Assembly: GCA_002794735.1 (NCBI GenBank)
Contig: NBAZ01000005.1
Location: forward strand, 868,001 to 932,000
DNA length: 64,000 nt
Reading direction: 5' to 3'
Origin: Pyrrhoderma lamaoense
Taxonomy: Eukaryota; Basidiomycota; Agaricomycetes; Hymenochaetales; Hymenochaetaceae
Made by a program: the position numbers and the translations under genes. Below the pieces are notes generated by a model. That model saw only the letters and a program-made list of their open reading frames with translations. It did no database searches and was not told the origin of the DNA. Below are positions 37,701 to 49,817 of the stretch, piece after piece. Each line of letters starts with the position of its first letter. Position 1 is the first letter of the stretch.

Positions 37701-37780
37701 GATGGGGTCATCGAGTGTGGGCTTGAGGAGCGTCGGCCCATAAGGTTATTGGATAGCCTTGCTTGCATTGGGGAACTCAT
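31721..37780 (-). CDS. Paladin-like protein with three PTP-like phytase repeats
   Basis: A large protein of the paladin / PTP-like phytase family (inositol-polyphosphate phosphatase fold). It is cut by about 20 introns. The start at 37780 gives MSSPMQARLSNNLMGRRSSS, a Ser/Pro-rich head. Three homologous repeats follow, each with a block of the form FREEPV-YI-GRP and a CX5R loop: CGMGAVRT (about 36520), CQLGRGRST (about 34450) and CQMGRGRTT (about 32580). All three keep Cys and Arg. Repeat-linked segments include HVVKGRAGSVL, GVILREGTLLKSDQW and VMGRNGSILSASTILKSDF. The C-terminus reads SFPAWLKERREITTILGR. One base is missing from the G5 run at 34531-34535 (plus strand), between SERPP and DFSDLSDLM. 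Substrate is unknown; the family is linked to inositol polyphosphates. Confidence 0.87.
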
Positions 37781-38054
37781 CTACGGCAAAGACGTTGTAT
37801 GCTATTTGTACAGATGGGGGAAGAGATTGAGAAGGGTACGGGTCCAGATGCATGCATACGTTGACCAACATGCACCGCGAAATTGGGATAACCGCATACG
37901 GGTCCTGAAAACCGAGATTAGATATGCCACGCGGTTATCTCGCTTTAAATTATTACATGTCATACAGTGATACACTAATAGTCTAGTATCTTCATACTGC
38001 CAAGAAAGCCTGGGCGGCTAACACGCTCATCCTTTCTCTTCCCCCTCCTCCATC
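37781..38054. promoter_or_regulatory. Bidirectional promoter between paladin-like and GT genes
   Basis: Only 274 bases separate the two divergent start codons, so the promoters must overlap or be shared. The last 30 bases before the plus-strand start are CT-rich (TTTCTCTTCCCCCTCCTCC), common before fungal starts. I assign no specific factor sites. Confidence 0.5.
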
Positions 38055-39937
38055 ATGGTGTCTCTCACCTTTGCCTACTACTGCTCAGGTCATGGTTTGT
38101 CTTTTTCTGGCTTGCCTAGCTATACAATTGATGGACCTATCGTCACAGGTTATGGCCATGCTACTCGAGTTTGTGCTGTTGCGACGTACTTGCGTCAAAT
38201 AAACACATCCCCAACCGTATACATCGTTTCATCCGCACCGCATCATGTGTTCTCACAAGCGATCGCAAGTGGCGCATTATATCGTCATGCTGATATTGAC
38301 CCAGTTATCGTTCAGCCACTTGCGTATGTTATCTCGTTCTTTCATGCTAAACATTGATTAACTGTAATCACTTAGTTATCATGTGGACCGGCGGAAAAGC
38401 GTCGATGTTCTCAAGGTTTTCCTGTCCAAACAAGAGCAAAAAATAGCAGAGGAAGTTAGTTGGCTTAGAGATAAGTCGGTGGATTGCGTCTTAAGTGACG
38501 CCGCATTCTTAGCATGGTATGCTTTACTCCACAATGCGAAACCTCATTCTTGACTCAGTATTCAATCCCTGCTTGCAGTAAGGCTGCAAATGCGGCTGGA
38601 TTACCATCAGTCTTGGTCACAAACTTCACATTTGACTCTGTGTATAGCTATCTATCGATTGACCTTCCCAGCTTATCTTCATCTGACATCAGAAGTGACC
38701 CACATAATAATAGCTTAATCCCACTCGATGATACACCAATTCTAGAAAGTGAACTGTGTCCTCTAGTAAAGGAACTCTACGATGGATACCGCTGCGCAGA
38801 CCTACTTATCCGTCTCCCTGGAAATATACCCATCCCTTCTTTCGGGATCTCACCTTCTCTCCCTTCTCATCTATGGACGGACCCGAAAATTAATCGCTTC
38901 TACCCTGACGTGCTAACTTCTCTGTCACGTAACATCTCTGACGAAAAGCTTCACCCTCAAATTCACTTCCTGACTGCTACAAAGCCTATGCCCGAAAAAT
39001 TATACAAGCACCGCTCATCGTACGCCACCCATCGGATGATATTTATACTCCCGTAGGTCGCCAGAGGATTCTTGATACAATCGGGATACCGGGGCCCCTT
39101 CAAGGAAGTGATACAAAGATTTTAGTTGTCAGTTTTGGCGGCCAAATCTTCCGACGGCCACAAAGTCGCACGCCATCTCGAAGCCACACCCCAATGGGCG
39201 GTTCTTGCACGAACTCCCAGCAACCATGTCCAACTGTAACTCGGACAATCTCAACAGAATCATCCAGTTCAACGGATTCAAATGATTCCGCAAGTCTTTC
39301 TTCATCTGGTTTGGTGCATGTTTTCCCACCGCTTGCTACTGATATGCATCTTTGGGTGCCGGGTGCTCCTCCTGCTAACAAGTCTCCCACAACACCGAAC
39401 CCTGCGACGATGGAACACACTCAATTAGAAGGGAATGAAAATGGACATGGATCAGCATTCCTTCCAGACGACTCATGGATCGCTATTGTTTGTGGTATGA
39501 TCGCTCCTGGCTCTGATGACTCTGAGGAATTGCCATCGAATTTCTTTGTGGCACCTCGAGATATATATATGCCCGATCTTACTGCTATTGGTGATGTACT
39601 TCTTGGTAAACTCGGGTACGGGACAACGGCGGAATGTGTCGATGCTGCAACTCCATTTGTGTTTGTCCCTCGACCGTTGTTCGTGGAAGAACATGGGCTG
39701 CGACGGCTACTAGAGGAGCAAGGGACAGGTGTAGAGTTAACACGAATTATGTATGAAGAAGGTGACTGGAAGGAGGCTGTCTCTCGTGCATGGGAAATGG
39801 GAAGAGAAAAGAAGAATTTAAGAAGAGAGTTGGGCCTGAGAGTCGGTGCTGATGGTGGTAGAAGATCTGAAGGCGAAGAAATGGTACGAGAACTTTTTAG
39901 ATGGGCCCAGGATTGGTGTAATGCCAGTGGACGTTAA
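38055..39937 (+). CDS. GT-B glycosyltransferase-like protein
   Basis: Resembles the nucleotide-sugar-binding GT-B fold seen in the N-terminal part of L-arabinokinase and in family-28/MurG-like transferases; donor and acceptor are unknown. The start MVSLTFAYYCSG is spliced to YGHATRVCAVATYL, giving the glycine-rich N-terminal loop. VDVLKVFLSKQEQKIAEEVS and DCVLSDAAFLA follow, then AANAAGLPSVLVTNFTFDSV. The C-terminal half has ILVVSFGGQIFRRP (about 39120), LPDDSWIAIVCGM and MPDLTAIGDVLLGKLGYGTT, which is the donor-binding face, then FVFVPRPLFVEEHGLRRLLE. One A is missing in the A5 run at 38995-38999; adding it joins TKPMPEK to APLIVRHPSDDIYTP. Three introns are visible. The start is 274 bases from the divergent paladin-like gene. 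Confidence 0.75.
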
Positions 39938-40637
39938 TGAAAGAGACAGTTTTTTTTGGACAATACTAGCTTTTCTGGGATATTTTTATTTTCATTATGG
40001 CTTCATGGACAAAATAATGGTTCATCATTCTAGACTTCTCGATGACATTGTAGTTTCACTTATCTCGGTATACATGTTTTCGTCGTTGAATTAATCCTCT
40101 CTTTGTTTAGTTATGCTCTTCTGTTGATAGGAACATTCTTCTTTTTTCAAATGAATAACATTTGTATCATAAATTAACTTCTTTAGATTGTCAAAAGCGG
40201 CACTCATGCTTAAAATATTAGGCATGTATGTTGTTACTCTGTTTTCCTGTTTGTTTCTCTTCGTGTTTTTCGAAAAAAAGCAAAACTGAGTGGAAGAACA
40301 ATGACATATTATGTAATATCTCGGCGAAATAAATAAATCTAAACAGCATATCTCATTATCCAAATTAGGCATACAGTATCGGCAGCGACCATTAAAATAC
40401 ACTACTTGCAAAGCCAGTTGCTATCTTTTTCCCCTACACGGCATTGATTATGCATTCGCAGATGCACTAATACTTGTCTCGAAAATATCATAAGCATTAT
40501 AGTAATATTCGGGCGCTTTCAACTATGCCCTGGGTCGTGGAGAGGTCATTCATTATATAGCATCAGATCTCACGCTTCCTGATGTTACACCTCGGAGACC
40601 ATGCATTGCCTCCTTGCCTTCTCCTCCTATCTCAGTC
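39938..40637. other. Intergenic, 5' flank of F-box gene 1
   Basis: No gene is seen. The right part (about 40511-40637) is recognisably similar to 43880-44001 upstream of the second F-box copy, so the tandem duplication included upstream DNA. Confidence 0.6.
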
Positions 40638-43124
40638 ATGGATGTAACTAGTCAAAGGTTGGACTCATGCTACAACTTACAACGTATAGAACTCATAGGA
40701 ACCTTTTTATTAAGGAGCCCAGGCAAAAACGCAAACAATGAGATATACGGCATTCAAAGTCCTGGTGGTTTGAAGCACGCCGAAGAAAGGCACATTGATT
40801 CAGCAAAATGCATACGCAAGCGAACTTCTCGAATGGGCACAAACCCACATCCAAAACGTAGACGGCTTGTGGGTAAACTGTCTGCTGCGATGGATTCAAT
40901 ACCAGTAGAACTATTTGAAGAAGTAAGTAGCCCTGGTAAATCATGCCTTGATCATGATTAACCTAAATGATCTATACTTGTTAAAAAAGATCCTGTGTCA
41001 TCTTGGACCAGATGACTTGCTGCGCCTTTCTAGGACATGCAAGGCACTGCGTAAATACCTGATGTCCAAGGATTCGATAAGGATTTGGATAGCAGCCAAA
41101 GAGAATGTTAACATGCCCGAATGCCCCGCAGACCTAAACATACCTCAATTTGCTAGTTTCCTTTCTGATACATTCTGCACAGTTAGTGTCATAGACTCTT
41201 GAAAGCCAATCATCCACTAATTACATAGTACAGCACTGCCTCGAAGCTCGTGCGCTGAAACAGAATTTGAGCTTAAGAGTCCGTCTTTGTAAACAGTGCA
41301 GCAGGGACCAGTAAGTCTATCACTCACGAAAAACGACGCATTGATACAGTTTGGCATCCACTCTTGATAGGATCGAATCCGTGGGGACAATAGTTAATCA
41401 GCTTGTTCCAAATTTCTATTCTCTCCCGAGTAGTGTTCGAGAATCCATTCTGAAGCTACTGCAAGTTACTAGAGGTGGGGTTTTCGCTTAGTTTTTTTTG
41501 GCTATATTAAGGATTACGTATATAGCTCGAAGAATGAACGCCTTCGGACCGTCGATGGAATTGGATCACATGCGCAATATGAAGTGTTATAAGCCATCAG
41601 CCGAGGAGGTTTTAAAGAAGTACTTTAATCCGCAGCTTTCCAATGCAGAAAATCTTGCTCTTGCCACCGAGAGACATGAAGTAGTCAAAGCGATAAACGA
41701 TGTAAGCACTACATGCGAAAATGTGACTGAGATATGTTTTAATTGTAAAAAATGTAGGACGTTGGCAAGCTCACGAAGTGGATCAATGAGACAAAGTTTC
41801 ACAACCAGTGGAAAAGACGAACGCTAATACACAACCGTCGTAGTCAGTACGTCAATGTCAATGGCTCATATTATGTGGCTTTATTTAAAGGATTACATTT
41901 TACTAGGATCTTGGCTAGACTAGAGGAACTGGGTTATGATGAAGACGATCTCTGTGAAAGGGGGACGATAAAGCTTGGAAATGGGGTACACTCTTAGATC
42001 AGCCTCGGGAACTAAACGATCGAAGTTCGTAGCTTTTTTGTTATATCTCCCAGTCTAGCAATAAAGAAACTGATAGGATTCTTGTATTCAGTCTGGGATA
42101 GAATTCGCCCTCAGCTAGAGGAAACGATTCGACTTAGACGTGAGGAATTCGGAAAGGCTGCTGTTGCTCGCAAGGAATCCATCATCAAGTATTGGAGTGA
42201 GCAGCCAGCATCGAAATCAAAGCCTTTCATTTCCGTTTCAGACATATTGGGGCTTCAGGCTTCAAAGGACTTATTGGGGAAAAAGAACCGTTCTTCATAT
42301 GTTTCACAAAAAGACCACGATGAAATTTGTCGGCAGGCAGACTCCCTTAACAAAGAGCGTTTTAAAAAACTAGATGATTATGGTGAATGCAGAATCGGTA
42401 CAAAGCTGGACGATTATGAACGGCAGAAACGTTTTCCTCTGTACGCGCAGATGTATAATTCTCTCCAGGTCGAATCTACAATTGAATTTCATGATGTACT
42501 CAATAAAGATTATGTATGTTTGCGATGCGATCCCCTCCTACGGGAGCCCATGGGTTGGAATAAGATGGTGAGGCCCCAACTCTCTGCTTGCTAGTCAGCT
42601 TGCTCCTTATCTCTCTTTGTATATAGGTATTACACTTCATTAAGGAGCAGGAGGACTGGGCGAGTAGAGAAAGAATTCTCTCGTAAGCTAACTAATACAA
42701 AAATACAGAGTTATGGACCTGATATCAATATAGGGCCTTTTCTGCCAAGGGATCTGCAAATTACGCTGAAGCAAATAATAACGATCATGATGAGAATAAT
42801 GGCAAACCCCTAATAACCGTCTTTACTCTCGATGATAGGTTATCCGGGAATAATGGCTTGATCGCGTCATGTGGGTGTCATGAAGCTGGATTGCTTTGCG
42901 TACCTATAAGATGTGGAATATGTTTCGAGATCGATTCCTCAAATACTAATTTTGATTGTATCAAGATGCTACGGGCGCATGTGCATGCCAAGTAATTATG
43001 TTCGTCCCACTGATTACGAATTTGTGTTTACCCATCTTCGTGACTGCTTAGGCATCTAGCCCCGACTTGGTCACACGAACCTGTTGATATCGTGCTAGCA
43101 CATACACTAACATTGGACCCTTAA
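40638..43124 (+). CDS. F-box protein, tandem copy 1
   Basis: An F-box protein, expected to act as substrate adaptor of an SCF ubiquitin ligase through Skp1. The first exon has a basic head (IRKRT, KRRRLVGKL) and the start of the F-box, SIPVELFEE (about 40895). After an intron the F-box continues ILCHLGPDDLLRLSRTCKAL. The body reads NMPECPADLNIPQFASFL, KQNLSLRVRLCKQC, MKCYKPSAEEVLKKYF, LATERHEVVKAIND and RRFPLY-type segments such as QMYNSLQVESTIEFHDVLN. The tail is Cys/His-rich: CGCHEAGLLCVPIRCGICFE, then LRAHVHAK and TWSHEPVDI. One G is missing in the run at 41960-41964, shown by comparison with copy 2. A second break near 42030 puts a TAG in frame and is unresolved. Start at 40638 or 40614. 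Confidence 0.72.
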
Positions 43125-44222
43125 TGAGCGATGTGATGTATGGATTTATTTTGTGAAATTTGTTGTTGTAATGGTAGTAAATGTGATGACGACAATTGTA
43201 ATAATGGTATCTGTAGTTTAAAGGTATAACATTCCATCTCAAAGCTACACACCGGTGATTTTTTCTTCTTTGTATCTCACTTCAACTTAGTATATGTGAC
43301 TGTGATATGGACTGCATCTAATAAAGATGATTACTCTTCCTATCAGGTGTAAGAGAACTATGTGGAAGAGATATTATGTCATTTTCTAAAGCGGGGAGAA
43401 AGGATCCCCTCTGATTTCCGTACCCCTATCATAGCTACTAAGACAGAGAAATAGTAACACATTGTTTTTCTTAGTGTCATAAGCCATGACCATCGCCTAT
43501 TCGCCATTGCTAGTCTGTAAAGCCACTATTAGATTATGATCTGACAATGTATAGATCAATGCATATATCGTACCACCCTGTGTAGGCTTTTCTGCGATAG
43601 ACACATCATACATGGATGTAAATTAAAGATGTCAGGATTTCATATCGTTATCATATAATCCACTATCGTTGTTGACTACGTAGTCCGACAAATAGTTACA
43701 AATAATACTATTACAAATCTAAAAATGGCAACATGAGTTACATTGAGTATTAGCGATCATGAGTGACGTTACTTTCAGTATTAATCGTTTCCCAAATCCC
43801 TTCGAGACACAAGACTAGAATCAATACATGATTTATGACAATCCATAGCAGGTGTCCTTCCAGCGAAGCCTCATTCAAGCGCCCGCAGGGCTAGTTCGGG
43901 TCATGGAAATCATTCATTTCATAACAATCAGATCTCACGGTCCCCATGATGTATTTTGGAGGCCGTACACCACCTTCTTGCTTTAGCCTCCTATCTATGC
44001 CATGGATGTGATAATACCAAGGTAGGGCACACACGTCCACTTCTCCTGATGTGAACTTCAAATCGTCTCTTATTTTAAAGGGATCACAATAAATATCGTG
44101 ACAAGATACACGAAGATGAAGAACCTGATGCGTCAGCAACACACATACGCAAGCGGACTATAAAGATAGACACACATTCACCTCTAAAACGCAGAAGGCT
44201 CATTGGAAAGCTAGCTGCTGCG
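43125..44222. other. Spacer between F-box copies
   Basis: The left part (43125-43880) is AT-rich with no recognised content. From 43880 the sequence resembles the upstream and first-exon DNA of copy 1. An ATG at 44002 matches the copy 1 start, but a TAG follows a few codons later. A later in-frame TAA is near 44080, before the conserved basic segment IRKRT (about 44142). Confidence 0.55.
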
Positions 44223-46442
44223 ATGAACTCATTACCAGTAGAATTGTTTGAAGAAGTAAGGGTCTTAAGTAGATCAACATAATGATCATGATTAACGTGT
44301 TTTACTTTTCTTTCATGAATAAATAAGATTCTTTGCCATCTCGGGCCATTTGATCTGCTACGTCTTTCCCGAACTTGCAAAATTCTTCGGAAACACCTGA
44401 TCGATGAGAGCTCAATGTGGATTTGGAACATAGCAGCAGAAAATATCAATATGCCTGAATGCCCCCCGGACTTTAATTTGCCACAGCTCACCAGCTTTCT
44501 ATTCGATACATTCTGTACAGTAAGTAATTCAGGTTTTGTAGTATAATATTTCTATTAATAACCTACTTAGCATTGTCTTGAATCTCGAGCCTTAAAACAG
44601 AACTTTAGCCTGAGGGTTCGTCTTTGTAAAAAATGTAACGCAGAACAGTGAGTATGGCGTCGATGATGAGAAGTTGTTCTTTTTCATGTGACTTTTAAGC
44701 GTAGAGTCGCTCCTGTAGCAATCGTTATGAAGAGACTTTTGCCAGATTTCTGTTCTCTTCCAGATAAAGTTCAAGACTGCATCCTAAAACTACTACTAAC
44801 CACCGGAGGTGAGAATTTGAGCTCATTACGGAAATACCAGTATATTGATTGGTGCTGGAAATGCGTCAACAGGCAGATTAGTAAGATTTCTTGGGGACCA
44901 GTGAACCTAGATTCCATGCGAAGTGTGAAGTGCTATTCACCCTCGGTCGAGATGGTGCTCAAGAAATATTACGACCCAAAACTCTCACCCGAAGAAAATC
45001 ATACTCTTGCTACTGAGAGACATGACATCGTGAAGATGATACACGATGTAAGTTTGATGAATTATCTCTACAATATATATACCTGGAACTATTAGGTAGG
45101 ATGCATCTGAACTTGAAGACTGGTTTGACAGTGAAAGATCAAACAACCAGTGTAAAAGATTTGTCATAATGGGTAATCGACGCATTCAGTACGTAGAGTC
45201 TCATATAAACCTGTTCTATATCTATTTATTCATATTTACATATATTGTTAGAATCTTGGACAAATTAAAAGCACTAGGGTATGATGAAGCCGATCTCTCT
45301 CCCAGAGGAGACGAGAAGACTTGGAAATGGGCCAAGCTTATAAATCAGCCTAGGGAACTCACTGATAGAAGTCCGTTCTTTTTCCCTTTACACACATTTA
45401 GAAAACTGATGAATGAGCAGTTTGGGACAGAATTCTCCCCCAGCTTAAAGAAACAATTCGACTACGAAATGAAAAATATATGAAAGCTGCGGTTGACAGG
45501 AAAGAATACATTGTCAATACTTGGAACAATAGTTATGAATGTGGGAGGAATCCTTTTATCTCTACTCAAGATTTACTACAGATTCAGGAAACAAAGGATT
45601 CCTTGGAGACGAAGAGCTATGCTTCTATTATTCTTGCAATTGATCGCCTCCGAATTTTCAGCAAGGCGGCTTCCCTCAGTCAACAGCGATTTGAAAGACT
45701 AGAGAAAGATTACGATGAGTGCAGACCCAGGCTTTGTATGTATGATTTTGAGCAACCAAAACGTTGCTATATATACAAAAAGATACACAATTCTCTTCGA
45801 GTCAACTATACATTTGAGTTTCTAGACGTACTTAACGAAAAGTTCGTTTGTTTGCGATGCAGCCCCCTTCTACGGAAGTCATTGAAGTGGAGCGAACTGG
45901 TAAGATCTTAACGAAGTGCTATCACCGGTGATATACGTGATTAAATCGTCCATACTCTTACCTATTCTTGTATCTCTAGATAGCACACTACCTTCAGGAG
46001 CAGATAGAATGGGTTTTCAGAAATTCTTTGTAAGTGGCAGAATAAAAACTACGCAAACTGAGAAATTTATATCAGTGCAGGGTCTCTTCTTTGAGCGAAT
46101 TGGAGGAGCCTACCCTAGTGAATAATAATGACCATGACCTTGATGCTGAAGAACCACTGGTAGATTTTTTCAATCCTAGCTACGGGACACCGAGCGATGA
46201 TGACTTCCTTTCAACGTGCGGGTGCAGAGAAGCTGGAGAGACATGCAAATCTATCAGGTGTGGAATTTGTTTCGTAGTTGACAATTCCACGATCCCCTTT
46301 AAGTGTGTAAGACTACTGCGGGCGCATATTCATGCAAAGTAAGCCCATTTTGTTATCTAGTTAACCCGGCTAACAGTTCACTAGGCATTTGCCTAAGACA
46401 TGGTCACATGAGCCTGTCGATATCGCACTTTGTCCTGAATAA
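44223..46442 (+). CDS. F-box protein, tandem copy 2
   Basis: Paralogue of the preceding gene. The start chosen at 44223 (MNSLPVELFEE) is the first ATG downstream of an in-frame stop. Copy 1 has a longer N-terminal exon, and the same segment is present here at 44140-44222 but unlinked to an ATG unless an intron intervenes. The F-box continues ILCHLGPFDLLRLSRTCKIL. Later blocks are MPECPPDFNLPQLTSFLFDT, NFSLRVRLCKKC, VKCYSPSVEMVLKKYYDPKL, LKALGYDEADLSPRGDEKTW and YECGRNPFISTQDLLQI. The Cys/His tail is CGCREAGETCKSIRCGICF, LRAHIHAK, TWSHEPVDIALCPE. One T is missing in the run at 45421-45423, where MNEQF must join WDRILPQLKETIRL. Otherwise the gene looks usable. Confidence 0.7.
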
Positions 46443-47731
46443 GAGGCTTTTTGTAATAAAGGCGGAAAATAAGGAAATGTATAAGTAGCGGCGACTGATA
46501 GGATAAATATATCAATAATATTTGACGTTCAAGAGAAGTGAATCCTCAAAGTCATACATCTATAGTGGCAGAGATGACTATGATACAGTAGGCTTCAACG
46601 AAACCCTCTTCAAGTATTGCGAATCATCTAGTATGCATGTCATCTTGTCAAGCACAATTTGCTACGATTGACACCAGGATAACGTAGTCTTCTTCTATAT
46701 TTGAGAACAACACCATAGTACAGAGAACCTGTGTGCTACATTAGTGTCATAGTCTTTTAGAACCAGTACACTAGGCTAAATCTTTCAGAGAGAAGAAAAA
46801 CCTTTGGAGAAAGTGAGGTACTCTTGGCTTGGAAATTGCAGGAATAGTCGAACGCATGAATTCAATTATCTGCTTTTTCATCTGAGTTATTTCTCAACAA
46901 ATGCGTAAGCCAGAAGATGATAATACCGTACATGTGCCCCTCTTTCAAACTCGATATTTCTCAACATTATACAAATAAACTCTATTCAAAATCTGGCACA
47001 AAAATATGTTTTTACTGATTTATTAAGATTATGTGAAAATTATCATCAAAATAATATCAATTAAATAGAAAATTAGCATATGCACAGATGTAGGACAACA
47101 TATATATGAGAAACTACAATTATAAAATTATTTTTCTCATTAACTTTCTATATAACCTTATATATATGATATATAGATACAAAAATAACTTCATAATTAT
47201 TTTCATGCTTTAAAAAACTTATTTCATTGACTTATCGAGAAAATAAAATGAAAGTGACAGCGAGTGACAAAATTGATCAACTTTCCTAGATTCTAATATA
47301 AGATGTACTAGTTAAGCGAATTTCGCGACTATAAAAAATAATATACAGTATTGTGACACTGTGTGACGAAATATTGAAAGAGGGGTACACTTGGTCTTTA
47401 TGTATTTTTCTAACATACTTTTATTAGCATAATTAGTTTAAAATTAAGCAAACTAGTTACTAGTAAACTAAACTATACTCCTAGATTTTTCTGTGCGGTG
47501 AATATTATTCAATATATGTGATGTGTTGTGTAAAGGCAGATTTTGAAAGAGGGGCACATGTACGGTATTAGAAATCAGTCTGTGACGAGAGGTGACATTG
47601 GTCACAATTCCGACACAGCTGAAATAGGATAGTTGTACATTATGGATCACTTTATTGACACCTGACCGCATACTTGCGCAAAACGCGTACATCCTCGTCC
47701 CTCTTCACTTATCGTTACAGCTAACCTAGCC
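46443..47731. other. Intergenic with candidate TIR element
   Basis: No gene is seen. Most of the interval is filled by the candidate terminal-inverted-repeat element at 46921-47570. The remaining 161 bases (47571-47731) must include the core promoter and leader of VMA2. Confidence 0.6.
46921..47570. mobile_element. Candidate non-autonomous TIR element (MITE-like)
   Basis: A perfect 29-base inverted repeat bounds 650 bases. The left arm is 46921-46949 (begins TAATACCGTACATGTG). The right arm is 47542-47570 (ends CACATGTACGGTATTA). Outside these arms the flanks do not match. Both ends carry TA, so a TA target duplication with a 27-base TIR is possible. The interior is very AT-rich and has no open frame of note, as expected for a MITE mobilised in trans. 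A partial third copy of the arm motif lies inside at 47374-47390. I know of no name for it. A single copy in the window cannot prove mobility. Confidence 0.5.

Positions 47732-49817
<2,086 letters not shown>

Larger units (their letters stand above)
40511..46442. repeat. Diverged tandem duplication of an F-box locus
   Basis: The unit 40511-43124 is repeated as 43880-46442, gene plus about 100 bases of upstream DNA. Both copies share the same exon order and matching protein blocks: PVELFEE, ILCHLGPxDLLRLSRTCK, SLRVRLCK, VLKKYxxPxLS and LRAHxHAK. Divergence is considerable, so the event is not recent. Exact boundaries are approximate. Confidence 0.8.
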
